Of a stretch of DNA of 23,802 nt, positions 15,347 through 22,766 are shown one piece after another. The first letter of the stretch is position 1. Each line of letters begins with the position of its first letter. The position numbers and the translations under genes are program-made. Under the pieces are notes generated by a model, which was not told the origin of the DNA, did no database searches, and saw nothing but the letters and a program-made list of their open reading frames with translations. This DNA comes from a virus. Location of the stretch: positions 1 to 23,802 of IMG/VR virus record IMGVR_UViG_3300009103_000156, one strand, 5' to 3'.

Positions 15347-16693
15347 ATGGCAAAATCTGAATTTACTCCTCGGGAGTATAAAATATATTTTACTCCTCGA
15401 ACAGGAGAGACTAGTTATGGGGCTGAAATAGAAGTTAGTGCCAAAATTATAGACACTGGCGTTTCTACTATGAAAAGGTCAATCGATGCCGGAGACTATG
15501 ATATAGGAGTTTTTTATTTCGGTGATGTAAACATAAAAGCACAAAATATTGATGGTGTTTTTAGTTCAGAATTTGATAATAGATCTATTTTTACTTATAG
15601 CCGTGATTTAACTAAGGTTAGGGTAGAGTATAATGACAAAGATGGTGCAGTCGATGTTTTTAATGGCCTCATAGACGATAAGGCTACAAAAGAAAATTTT
15701 ACAACTGAAGTTATAACTTTTAGAGCGCTGTCATTTGATAGCGTCATAAGAGTGGCGAGGGTGCCGCCGGACACTATCTCGGATGGGACTTTAGCCAGTG
15801 CTGCGTTTAAAAGTCTTTTAAATAGGAGCCAAATTACATCCGTTTTAACTTTTGATGCCACTAAAATAAATCCAGCTAATGATGTTACAATCGATGTCGG
15901 GGAAAAATTTGATAATATTACAACAAAAGATGCTATTTCTAAGCTTTTACTGGCGACAAATTCCGTTTTTATTATAGACTCTGATAATAAAATGGTTATT
16001 TCTAGTCGAGATCATGAATACACCTCAATTACCACGTTGTATGGGCCATACTCAAAGGTCGGGTCTCAAAATATTTTAAGCTTAAAAAAGTATAATGATG
16101 GAAAACAACGTCAATTCACAGTTGTGAAGGTTGGGGAGCAGACAAGTCTACAACAAAGTTATGTAGACAATTTTGGATATCGTCAAAAAAATATTACTTC
16201 ACTAGATTTTATAACCAATACCGACACTCAGAAATCTGTCGGGGAAAAACTAGTTGATGAATTTAAGTTTCCTAAAATAGAATTAGAAGTAGAGCTGGAA
16301 ACTAGTTTCGCAAAAGACTTTGAGCTATTAGACTGGGTCAATGTTGATTATCCTCTAAGAGTAGTCCCCGATGACAAATTTTTACCTATTGTAGATAGTT
16401 GTAAAATTGGCGAAACGTCAAAAGCGTTGCCTAATGAATATGGCAGTTCTAGAATTAGTTATAACACCACTTTTAAAGTTATTGAAATAAAAGAAAATGT
16501 AAAAACTTTAACAACTATCTTAAAGTTAAGGCAGACAGGCAAAGATCTAAGCGATGGATATTTTGATTATTCACTTATTTCAATCGTGGGAATTTCAAAA
16601 ATAGATATAAGCACCATCGGACCGGGTACTCAAGTTTTAGGTGAGTCACAAAATATAGATAGGGCCATAATAGGAACGACACAATCAGCATAA
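15347..16693 (+). CDS. Putative tail-tip hub / baseplate protein
   Basis: This 448-aa beta-rich protein follows the distal tail gene. Its opening (FTPREYKIYFTPRTGETSYGAEIEVSAKI) is followed by segments resembling hub-type tail proteins, with RSIFTYSRDLTKVRVEYND (about 78-98) and then DKATKENFTTEVITFRALSFDSVI. Its end (about 425-448, IGPGTQVLGESQNIDRAIIGTT) may attach to the fibre. I find no peptidase or lysozyme motif. It is called a hub by position and fold cadence, since no short motif settles it. Confidence 0.58.
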   Translation: MAKSEFTPREYKIYFTPRTGETSYGAEIEVSAKIIDTGVSTMKRSIDAGDYDIGVFYFGDVNIKAQNIDGVFSSEFDNRSIFTYSRDLTKVRVEYNDKDGAVDVFNGLIDDKATKENFTTEVITFRALSFDSVIRVARVPPDTISDGTLASAAFKSLLNRSQITSVLTFDATKINPANDVTIDVGEKFDNITTKDAISKLLLATNSVFIIDSDNKMVISSRDHEYTSITTLYGPYSKVGSQNILSLKKYNDGKQRQFTVVKVGEQTSLQQSYVDNFGYRQKNITSLDFITNTDTQKSVGEKLVDEFKFPKIELEVELETSFAKDFELLDWVNVDYPLRVVPDDKFLPIVDSCKIGETSKALPNEYGSSRISYNTTFKVIEIKENVKTLTTILKLRQTGKDLSDGYFDYSLISIVGISKIDISTIGPGTQVLGESQNIDRAIIGTTQSA

Positions 16694-16704
16694 AGGAGAT
16701 ATAA

Positions 16705-18531
16705 ATGGGAAATAATACTTTAAACACCAGGTCGAGTGGTGATGTAATTACCGCAGATTTTTTTAATGATTTTAATACGGCTCTTCAAACTACACAATAC
16801 GGTCGCAATAGCTCCGGGGCTGTAGTTTCCGGTCAAAACATGGGTGACTCGACTTTTCCTTTTGGGACTATTTATTCCAATGCTTTGATTGTTAACGGAT
16901 CGGCTTTAGATACTTCTCAAATAACAAGCCCATCTAATAGAATTGTCAGCGGCTCGACTAGGTCATCATCTAATCAACCTTATTTTTTAAAAGCTAATGG
17001 GTCGGCTGCGAGTGTTCAAATTACCGGGAATACTACTAACTTGGTTGTAGATGTAAACGGCTCTGCAGTAACCTGCAGCACAGATATAACTATTTCCTCT
17101 TTAAGTGCGGCGCCCTCATCTAATAATACCGCCCTGGTAAATATGGGCGATGCTGCTGATCAAGAACTAACTCGTTATTGGGGGGAGCCTCCTAATAAAT
17201 ATGTTTTGGCTCAGGCTAAAGATGCTGAACATACATTTTATGACTATATAACAATCGATACCGTTGGTAGTGAGATAAGTGGTTTAGTTGGTAATTATGC
17301 GGCTTTTAAAATTAATGATGGCTCCAATGATGAGTACTTTATAGCTTATGTAGAAAGTGCAACTAAATTAAGCAGAATTATCCGGGGAGCTTTTTTAAAT
17401 AATGTTGGGAAACCAATAAATAGGATTAAATTTGCAAATAATGACACTATAACATTGATGAAACTGACTTGGATTTTTTTGCAAAACGATGGGACCACGA
17501 CGGATGTAACTTATACAGCTCCAACGTGGTCAACGGATCAGCCTGGCTCCCCATCAACTGGAGACTATTGGTATGATCTAGTTAATTCTCAATGGAAAAG
17601 ATATTCAGGCAGTGCCTTTGTTACTATAAACCGAACCCTTCTGGGTGTATGTATCCAAGATACAAGCAATTGTGTAGCGTCTAGGTCTTTAGATTTTTAT
17701 TATCAGCCTAAAGATATTAATAAAATTGATCTAGAAGTTATTTCTAACACTAATGTAAAAGCCAAAGAAAATTTTTCTATGGCATGGGTTTATTCCAATA
17801 CTGTTAATTTTAGTTATACAGCTCCTGAATGGAATATCACAACTGACTTACTTTCAACAACAAACAATGATGCATATTTAAGTGAAACTGCATCTACTTA
17901 TTACTATCTATACTTAAAAGAAAATGGAGATAGGGCCATAAGCGACATAGGTCCTATTTACAGGCAGGATTTAAGAGGCGACTATCATCCGGCTAATCCT
18001 TATTTATGTGTAGGGGTTGTTTTCAATAATTCGTCAAGTAATTTTGAAGGAATGGTAACAACTAATGTTAGAAGTCTTTTACCTGCCACAGCTATGATAA
18101 GAGATGAGAAGGCGTGGAATGCCGATGGGGGAGGCGGGTCTACATCATGGTATACAAGAGACTTAAATGCCTTGTCAGGTGAGACGTGGTTTGTTTCTTT
18201 AGATAGTAATAAATTCATTCTGCAGCCGGGGGCCTATACTTTACAGGCACGGACTCCAAATGCACTTTCTGATAAAGCAATTACTCGCTTGTATGACGTA
18301 ACAAATACTACAGGGTACGATATAAGCTCTGCTGTTACTTTAAGGCATGCACAGGACGAGAGTGGGTTTACAATGTTTAATAGTTTTTTTGAAATAGAGA
18401 GTGAAACTGAATACAGAATAGAAAATCGATTAAGTAACGCCTCTTACTCTCAGGCGAGTGGATTTCAACAGGGTCTAGATTCTAGCATGCCATCTGTTTT
18501 TTGTGTTGTTGTAATTACTAAGCATAAATAA
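16705..18531 (+). CDS. Tail fibre / receptor-binding protein
   Basis: This 608-aa protein has a strong AAGGAG ribosome site and follows the tail-tip genes. Ser/Thr/Asn-rich beta segments run through residues 1-150. A short Trp/Tyr module (residues about 268-305: YTAPTWSTDQPGSPSTGDYWYDLVNSQWKRYSGSAFV) recurs in degenerate form later (YTAPEWNITTDLLSTTNNDAYLSE). After a GGGG hinge (about 483-486), the C-terminal 120 residues match a widespread phage fibre tip pattern. It consists of TRDLNALSGETWFVSLDSNKFILQPG, TLQARTP, ITRLYDVTNTTGYDI, and FEIESETEYRIENRLSNA. It is a jelly-roll-like trimeric head likely to bind the host receptor. Confidence 0.82.
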   Translation: MGNNTLNTRSSGDVITADFFNDFNTALQTTQYGRNSSGAVVSGQNMGDSTFPFGTIYSNALIVNGSALDTSQITSPSNRIVSGSTRSSSNQPYFLKANGSAASVQITGNTTNLVVDVNGSAVTCSTDITISSLSAAPSSNNTALVNMGDAADQELTRYWGEPPNKYVLAQAKDAEHTFYDYITIDTVGSEISGLVGNYAAFKINDGSNDEYFIAYVESATKLSRIIRGAFLNNVGKPINRIKFANNDTITLMKLTWIFLQNDGTTTDVTYTAPTWSTDQPGSPSTGDYWYDLVNSQWKRYSGSAFVTINRTLLGVCIQDTSNCVASRSLDFYYQPKDINKIDLEVISNTNVKAKENFSMAWVYSNTVNFSYTAPEWNITTDLLSTTNNDAYLSETASTYYYLYLKENGDRAISDIGPIYRQDLRGDYHPANPYLCVGVVFNNSSSNFEGMVTTNVRSLLPATAMIRDEKAWNADGGGGSTSWYTRDLNALSGETWFVSLDSNKFILQPGAYTLQARTPNALSDKAITRLYDVTNTTGYDISSAVTLRHAQDESGFTMFNSFFEIESETEYRIENRLSNASYSQASGFQQGLDSSMPSVFCVVVITKHK

Positions 18532-18545
18532 AAAAGGAATTTATA

Positions 18546-18929
18546 ATGAGTGAAACTAAAGAAAGTTTAGAAAAACGACTAAAACCACTTATTGAAAATA
18601 ATGTTTACTTTCAGAGAGCCTTTGGGGAAAAAATTGTAGAAATAAATGGAGAGTCTTTTAGTGTCCATAGGGACGAACAAATAAAAGAATGGAATAAAGA
18701 TGATCTTAATGACTTTGAGAAAAAAATTATTGCATTAGAAAATGCAAAAATTGAGATTGATCAAGAGGCTGCAATTGAAAAACCCTTAAAAGAGCGAAGG
18801 TTAGAATATTATAATATCGACAGGCTTTTACTTGAAGCAATTGCTGAAAAAGAAGAGGGGAGACCTGAAAAGATGATAGAATACCTAAAACTTCGAGCTG
18901 ATATAAAGCAAAAGCATCCGAAAACTTAA
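18546..18929 (+). CDS. Putative fibre-associated protein (127 aa)
   Basis: This acidic, helical protein follows the fibre gene and has AAAAAGGAA before its ATG. The C-terminal part (RRLEYYNIDRLLLEAIAEKEEGRPEKMIEYLKLRADIKQKHPK) has the R..YP.ID.L..AI.E..EG.......L...R..IK..YPK pattern seen in small proteins after fibre genes in many phages. Such proteins are often annotated as fibre assembly or tail accessory proteins. Function is inferred from this position only. Confidence 0.65.
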   Translation: MSETKESLEKRLKPLIENNVYFQRAFGEKIVEINGESFSVHRDEQIKEWNKDDLNDFEKKIIALENAKIEIDQEAAIEKPLKERRLEYYNIDRLLLEAIAEKEEGRPEKMIEYLKLRADIKQKHPKT

Positions 18930-18950
18930 TTTGAACGAGGCGGTTAAAGG

Positions 18951-19139
18951 ATGAAAAGTTTAATCACTACCTTACTGGGTGCCCTTATCATCGGGGCGAC
19001 CAGTACTTTGTGGGGGTTTAGTTCTGATATAAGCTCCCTAAAGAGGACTGTTTATTTTTTAGAGGCTGAAATTAAAGACATAAAAGGAAATCAGAAGGAA
19101 ATGCTCAATCATTTGATCGAGATGAGGAAAAGTAAATGA
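18951..19139 (+). CDS. Small membrane-anchored coiled-coil protein (62 aa), possible lysis protein
   Basis: One N-terminal membrane segment (residues about 5-23, ITTLLGALIIGATSTLWGF) is followed by a coiled-coil-like region (about 26-60). Such a protein could be a spanin- or holin-associated element, or a membrane chaperone. The start follows GAGGCGG by about 8 bases. It overlaps the next gene by 4 bases (ATGA), a sign of coupling. Confidence 0.65.
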   Translation: MKSLITTLLGALIIGATSTLWGFSSDISSLKRTVYFLEAEIKDIKGNQKEMLNHLIEMRKSK

Positions 19140-19411
19140 CAATGACAAACGCTGAACGTGATTTTTATTTAAGAATAATTGATGAGCGCCCTGGCTTAAT
19201 GCCAGTAGCTTATGAAATATCTAAATATAAGCACTCTTTAGATATCCAAGTGTGGTTAATTAAAAATAATTTAATTGGGAAAAATTTACAATCGTGGCTT
19301 AAAGAACAATTTGATAATTCAATCATGAGTATGATTAAATATATTGTTAAAAGAGTGAATGGCGATAAGGAAATTAAACCTATTTATGCACATAAAGACT
19401 ATAGAGTTTAA
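19136..19411 (+). CDS. Conserved-looking hypothetical protein (91 aa)
   Basis: Its ATG overlaps the stop of the membrane protein. The sequence (ERDFYLRIIDERPGLMPVAYEISKYKHSLDIQVWLIKNNLIGKNLQSWLK...) is a helical, mildly basic protein. I recall no function. There are no membrane segments and no Cys. In context it may be a late accessory or lysis-timing protein, but that is a guess. Confidence 0.7.
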   Translation: MTMTNAERDFYLRIIDERPGLMPVAYEISKYKHSLDIQVWLIKNNLIGKNLQSWLKEQFDNSIMSMIKYIVKRVNGDKEIKPIYAHKDYRV

Positions 19412-19430
19412 ACTTTTATAGGGGGCCACA

Positions 19431-19769
19431 ATGAGTCAAGATGTAAAAAATTTAATACCGTTAATTGAATTTCTTATGGAGCTTGGAAACGTTTTGGAAA
19501 AAGTCGTTAAGGATAAAAATTATGGTGCTTTTTTTAATCTAACTGATGAGCTTATGTCTTTTCAGGCAGTCGAATGGGATAAGGTTATTCCAGAGTTAAA
19601 AAATCTTGATCAAGAGGGGAAAAATTCTCTGCAAAAGGCAGCCAAGGATAAATTTGACCTTAAAAATGACAATATTGAATTTATTATTGAGGAGGCTATC
19701 TCTGTTTTACTCTCCGCAGGCTATCTGGTTAAAAGATGTGTAGATTTAAGAAAAAAAATCTCGGAATAA
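19431..19769 (+). CDS. Hypothetical helical protein (112 aa)
   Basis: It has AGGGGG before its ATG. The layout is a hydrophobic N-terminal helix, then WDKVIPELKNLDQEGKNSLQ, KDKFDLKNDNIEFIIEEAI and a last helix LLSAGYLVKRCVDL. This is similar in cadence to small phage proteins with alternate helices ending in LD.E...L......F.L......E..IE.A. Function is unknown. Its last 34 bases overlap the lipoprotein gene in another frame. Confidence 0.7.
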   Translation: MSQDVKNLIPLIEFLMELGNVLEKVVKDKNYGAFFNLTDELMSFQAVEWDKVIPELKNLDQEGKNSLQKAAKDKFDLKNDNIEFIIEEAISVLLSAGYLVKRCVDLRKKISE

Positions 19770-20422
19770 TAATTCTTTTAAGTTTGTTTTTACTTTTAAA
19801 TTGCTCTAGGACTTCAGATATTATTAAAGTAAAAATAAACTATAAAAAGAATTTGTCTTTTAAAGTAAATGGGCAACAGTTTAGAGGTGTTGGGGTGCCT
19901 TCCTTGGCCAAAGAATATCTGATAGAAATAGAGACGCCTTTTAAATTAAATTATGTAAAAATAGAAAGTTGTCATCGGGAAGTAGTTTTAAGAAATGCCT
20001 ATCACAAAAAAAGAATTTTAAAAAATAGGAAAAAATTTCAATTTAATTATAAGCCGATTGGCTTAGAGAAAGAGTGTATAGTTTTTATTACAGCCTTGAA
20101 TGAAAATGGAAAAGGAAAGTTTGGTCAAATTACTTTTGAAAGTCCTGAGTATAAAGTGATGGCAACAAATTACTGCAATGGCGTTAAAAGTAAAAATAAA
20201 GGCGTTTCTTTGTGTCAGACCAAAAAGGGTTTAATTCAGATGATTGAGTTTGATGAGGACTTAGTCGTTAAATCGACCTGCCCAATTATGTCTTACAATG
20301 GTAAAAATACTTTTAAGTATGAGCCGGAAAGTGGTGATTGTATTTTTCTTTTTATGGGAAAAGATCGACTTCATAAACTTGTTTCTTATGGTTATGACGA
20401 GATCATTTATGAGGATGAGTGA
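19736..20422 (+). CDS. Cys-rich exported lipoprotein
   Basis: This 228-aa protein has a lipoprotein signal peptide: a basic start (MCRFKKKN), hydrophobic core (LGIIILLSLFLLL) and Cys23. The residues before it are L-L-N, so the box is non-standard: Asn at -1 is not usual in enterobacteria. After Cys23 there are six more Cys (in ESCHRE, KECIVF, NYCNGV, SLCQT, STCPIM and GDCIFL), an even number that suggests disulfide bonds in the periplasm. The start overlaps the previous gene by 34 bases and has only a weak ribosome site. Phage lipoproteins with this build may block receptors or superinfection, or serve as outer-membrane spanin. I cannot assign either. Its stop overlaps the next ATG (TGATG). 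Confidence 0.78.
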   Translation: MCRFKKKNLGIIILLSLFLLLNCSRTSDIIKVKINYKKNLSFKVNGQQFRGVGVPSLAKEYLIEIETPFKLNYVKIESCHREVVLRNAYHKKRILKNRKKFQFNYKPIGLEKECIVFITALNENGKGKFGQITFESPEYKVMATNYCNGVKSKNKGVSLCQTKKGLIQMIEFDEDLVVKSTCPIMSYNGKNTFKYEPESGDCIFLFMGKDRLHKLVSYGYDEIIYEDE

Positions 20423-20613
20423 TGTTGAAAATTGTTGAGATAATTATTCCTTTTGCAATTAATTTAATAACAAAATGGCTATCTTATAATGATGAAAAAG
20501 AAGAGGTTAAAGAGAAATATTTAGACTTTATAGATCATTTAGAAAAAAATGAATCGAGGTCTAAAAAGATTGAAAAACAAATTGAGGCTTTAAGAGAAGA
20601 TTTATTTAAGTAG
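20422..20613 (+). CDS. Small membrane/coiled-coil protein (63 aa), last gene of late operon
   Basis: It has a hydrophobic or amphipathic N-terminal segment (residues about 2-21) and then a charged coiled coil (EEVKEKYLDFIDHLEKNESRSKKIEKQIEALRED). ATG at 20422 is preferred over GTG at 20419, as GAGG has better spacing (7 bases) to it. Layout recalls the protein at 18951-19139: both are small, with a membrane anchor and coiled coil, and they bracket the lipoprotein gene. It may be a holin- or spanin-type protein. Confidence 0.62.
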   Translation: MLKIVEIIIPFAINLITKWLSYNDEKEEVKEKYLDFIDHLEKNESRSKKIEKQIEALREDLFK

Positions 20614-20667
20614 AGACGACAAAAGTAAATTCATCGGGGAGAAGAATTCACTATGCCGCCTCTACTT
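20608..20667. repeat. Imperfect 13-bp inverted repeat between convergent operons
   Basis: AAGTAGAGACGAC (20608-20620) pairs with GCCGCCTCTACTT (20655-20667) at 11 of 13 positions, across a 34-base loop. It starts inside the last codons of the rightward operon. There is no T-tract, so it is either a weak or factor-assisted terminator or another structure. The remainder of this 99-bp gap (to 20712) shows nothing else I can support. Confidence 0.35.
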
Positions 20668-20712
20668 GAGATTTGGATGATGAATAAAATTATACATATC
20701 TTTTTTTAAAGA

Positions 20713-21135
20713 TCAAATTTTAATTGCAGCTATTAAATCACCGCGGCTTTTGATTGGTCTTATCCTGACCATGGCCCCTTGTCTTTCAGCTACCTCAAGA
20801 CTAGTCGTTTTAGAGTTACCACCTCCAGCCTCTATATGATAAAAATAATCAAGAGCAATAGAAACATGCGTGATCCGATCGACATTTTTTCCCCAAAAAA
20901 GTAGACTTCCAGGAGCAACACCGCTCCCTTTAGACTTTTTAATAAAGTGATTAAAAAGCCTCTGAGCAGTCTGATCACCTTTAGGGTCCAGCCCAACACA
21001 CCTAAGCACCTCTTGAACAAAACCAGAACAATCAAAACCGACCACACCTTCTCCGCCCCATCGATAAGGTTTCCCAATAAAAGTTTTAGAATACTCTAAC
21101 ATCAACTGCTTGGTTTCTTTTTCAAACAAATTCAT
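20713..21135 (-). CDS. NlpC/P60 family peptidase, putative endolysin
   Basis: This 140-aa cysteine peptidase has the family's core. Residues 16-45 carry SKTFIGKPYRWGGEG with the catalytic Cys36 in DCSGF. Histidine 90 (ITHVSIAL) and His100 (YHIEAGG) complete the likely triad. Such enzymes cut D-gamma-glutamyl-meso-diaminopimelate bonds or amide bonds of peptidoglycan. There is no signal peptide, so release would need a holin or other export. The start at 21135 was chosen because GGAAAG and AGAGG precede it. The frame extends to 21276 without a ribosome site. It is encoded on the early-type leftward strand, overlapping the gene before it by 14 bases, not next to the late lysis-like genes. It might instead be a tail-associated enzyme. 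Confidence 0.83.
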   Translation of the reverse strand: MNLFEKETKQLMLEYSKTFIGKPYRWGGEGVVGFDCSGFVQEVLRCVGLDPKGDQTAQRLFNHFIKKSKGSGVAPGSLLFWGKNVDRITHVSIALDYFYHIEAGGGNSKTTSLEVAERQGAMVRIRPIKSRGDLIAAIKI

Positions 21136-21454
21136 ACTTTCCAACCTCTTTTGTTCTAATAAGCCAATTGTAAATAGAGAAGACGGCGCCATAAAAAGTT
21201 TCGCTAGCATCCCCCAGTTTATAATTAGACTTCTCAACGCTAAACACATATTGAATATCCCTCTGTGTATCATCACCTTTTTTTTCTTTTTTAAAATGTG
21301 CTGTATAGAAACCTTGGCTCTCTAAGTGCTTTTTAATTTCCAGTGCTTTTTTCATTTTTTCTATTTCATCTTTTGGAATAAAGTTATTAGAATTTTCTAA
21401 ATTTTTTAATTCCCTTTTTATTGACCATTCATTTATCAATCTATAGTTTTTCAT
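21122..21454 (-). CDS. Hypothetical protein (110 aa)
   Basis: This helical, charged protein overlaps the next gene by 14 bases and its ATG overlaps the stop of the preceding gene (ATGA). The second half (QRDIQYVFSVEKSNYKLGDASETFYGAVFSIYNWLI) looks like a small mixed fold. I do not recognise the family. Its place in a coupled three-gene set with the zinc-ribbon protein and NlpC peptidase is the only clue. Confidence 0.68.
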   Translation of the reverse strand: MKNYRLINEWSIKRELKNLENSNNFIPKDEIEKMKKALEIKKHLESQGFYTAHFKKEKKGDDTQRDIQYVFSVEKSNYKLGDASETFYGAVFSIYNWLIRTKEVGKYEFV

Positions 21455-21864
21455 AGATAAGTGTCCTCATAAGTTGAGATGATATCTTTACAACGTGTGC
21501 AGATCCGATTAAATCGCCCATAAGCAACAAACCCTTTGTTGCATCTTAAGCAGTCTCGATCATAAGCTTTTTCCGCTGCGACCTCTCGGGGAATGTCAAT
21601 CAATCGGTTTTTTGCTCGCTCTATTTTTTTGTATAAAGAGTTGTATTGTTTTTGCTTTAATTGATCATGTTTAGATTTTTTTTCATTTTCTTTGGCCAAT
21701 TCTTCAAGATCATATAAATATTTTTTCATGCAGGGTTCACATAGAACATAATTTTTATTTTTGGTTTCTGTGAGTTGGCCGCAGGTTTTGCATGGGATCA
21801 TCATATACCGTTGCCTCCATGAGCGCTGTCCAGTTTTTCTTGGATAACTTAAGTCAACTTTCAT
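21451..21864 (-). CDS. Zinc-ribbon-like protein (137 aa)
   Basis: It has two Cys-pair modules. The first is CKTCGQL...CEPCMKK (residues about 25-46), with four Cys. The second is CLRCNKGF...RICTRCKD (about 104-127), a pattern common in phage zinc-binding proteins. The long middle helix (50-95) is very Lys-rich. It is probably a DNA- or RNA-binding protein. It may help regulate transcription. ATG at 21864 is 9 bases after AAAGG and lies inside a perfect 12-bp palindrome, which could let a regulator control it. Confidence 0.72.
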   Translation of the reverse strand: MKVDLSYPRKTGQRSWRQRYMMIPCKTCGQLTETKNKNYVLCEPCMKKYLYDLEELAKENEKKSKHDQLKQKQYNSLYKKIERAKNRLIDIPREVAAEKAYDRDCLRCNKGFVAYGRFNRICTRCKDIISTYEDTYL

Positions 21865-21873
21865 GATATCATG
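21862..21873. repeat. 12-bp palindrome CATGATATCATG over a start codon
   Basis: This perfect palindrome contains the start codon of the zinc-ribbon gene on the minus strand. The transcribed sequence also reads ATG ATA TCA TGA, a three-codon frame overlapping that start. It could be an operator or a fold that covers the start. Chance cannot be excluded. Confidence 0.3.
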
Positions 21874-21878
21874 CCTTT

Positions 21879-21926
21879 AAAAAAGCCCCCCCTTCAAGCG
21901 GCCAAAGCTTTTTACAGAGGGGGGGC
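21879..21926 (-). terminator. Rho-independent terminator after Erf-like gene
   Basis: On the minus strand GCCCCCCC (21926-21919) pairs with GGGGGGGC (21892-21885), followed by TTTTTT. The loop of 26 bases can itself fold (AAAGCTTT). It ends the transcript of the annealing-protein operon, so that the three genes beyond may have lower or separate expression. Any readthrough would serve them. Confidence 0.75.
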
Positions 21927-21940
21927 AGATGGTTAGACTA

Positions 21941-22564
21941 CTATAATTGTTTTTCCAACCACACAATTAAATCTCTTTTTGCTTTTTCATCTAGACTAAG
22001 AATGTAATTCTTATTTTCTTCGTGACTTTTAATTTCTACATTTAAGTGATCTAGAATGGTGTGAACAGGATTAGAAACTCCCTGTTTCTCCTTAACCTGA
22101 CAGTAATCGATAAGCAAATCTCCATAGCGTTTCTCATTGAAAGATTTTTCTTTTTCAAGGGCTGTTTCTGTATCTTTTCTTTTGGACTTTTCCCCTCCGG
22201 AGTTTTGCTTATCTATTGCGAGCATTAATTCATCTGCTGAACAATACTCTTCGCCACTCAATCCAATCGATGCTAAAGCTCTACCGATGGCGCTGGTTTC
22301 GCAATTTTCTAAAGCGGAATATTTATTAATATTCCCCACTCCCCTTTTCTCTTCAGCTAAGCCTGACCCGACAATTCGACCTTTCGGGTCAGTTATGGAG
22401 GCTTGGACTACAACAAACCCGGTCGTAAAACCATACTCTAAAATTTTAGTTTCAATTCCAAAGCCTGCGAATGATTGAGTAGTTCTAAATTCATTAACTC
22501 TCATTACAACCGTTTTATATTCCCTGCCATGGATGGGCACAGTGCCCTTATTCGCTTTTTTCAT
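21941..22564 (-). CDS. Erf-like single-strand annealing/recombination protein
   Basis: This 207-aa protein has the N-terminal domain of small phage annealing proteins. Strand-rich VPIHGREYKTVVMRVNEF starts it, and it has the key segment INKYSALENCETSAIGRALASIGLSG (residues about 79-104). Phages use such proteins to anneal single strands during replication and repair. A linker rich in Lys/Ser/Glu (120-145) leads to a C-terminal helical part (about 150-207), which might bind a partner. GGGGGG lies 7 bases before the ATG, and the start overlaps the stop of the gene before it. Confidence 0.72.
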   Translation of the reverse strand: MKKANKGTVPIHGREYKTVVMRVNEFRTTQSFAGFGIETKILEYGFTTGFVVVQASITDPKGRIVGSGLAEEKRGVGNINKYSALENCETSAIGRALASIGLSGEEYCSADELMLAIDKQNSGGEKSKRKDTETALEKEKSFNEKRYGDLLIDYCQVKEKQGVSNPVHTILDHLNVEIKSHEENKNYILSLDEKAKRDLIVWLEKQL

Positions 22565-22755
22565 TGCTTTTCCCCCCTTATGTACAGGTCGACATCCATC
22601 TCGTTTAAATCGCTCATAATTGCATTTAACATTTCACGTTTTCTTTCCTCTTTTTCTATAGCACGTTTCTCCCCAGAACAGCCGCAGAAAATGTTGCATT
22701 GTTTAAAGCAATACTCGCAATAGTGCCAAGTCTCATAATGTTCATACTTCATCAT
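22561..22755 (-). CDS. Small Cys-rich protein (63-64 aa)
   Basis: The N-terminal third has five Cys in about 15 residues (YCEYCFKQCNIFCGCSGEKR), a likely zinc-binding site, with His6 and His11 nearby. The rest is a charged helix. AAGGAG is before two adjacent ATGs (22755 and 22752), and the second has better spacing. The stop overlaps the start of the Erf-like gene, so the two are coupled. The role is unknown. A part in recombination is only suggested by this coupling. Confidence 0.72.
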   Translation of the reverse strand: MMKYEHYETWHYCEYCFKQCNIFCGCSGEKRAIEKEERKREMLNAIMSDLNEMDVDLYIRGEKQ

Positions 22756-22766
22756 CCATCTCCTTT

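Noticed and set aside
20698-20713. ATCTTT-TTTT-AAAGAT as a terminator at the operon junction
   Set aside because: The stem is six pairs with a single G-C pair, too weak to act as a Rho-independent terminator.
21136-21276. N-terminal extension of the NlpC/P60 gene
   Set aside because: The added residues overlap the previous gene completely and no ribosome site supports them. The domain starts after the 21135 ATG.
22137-22723. Two rightward open frames opposite the Erf-like and Cys-rich genes
   Set aside because: The leftward frames have ribosome sites, coupling and family patterns; the rightward frames have none and read as complements.
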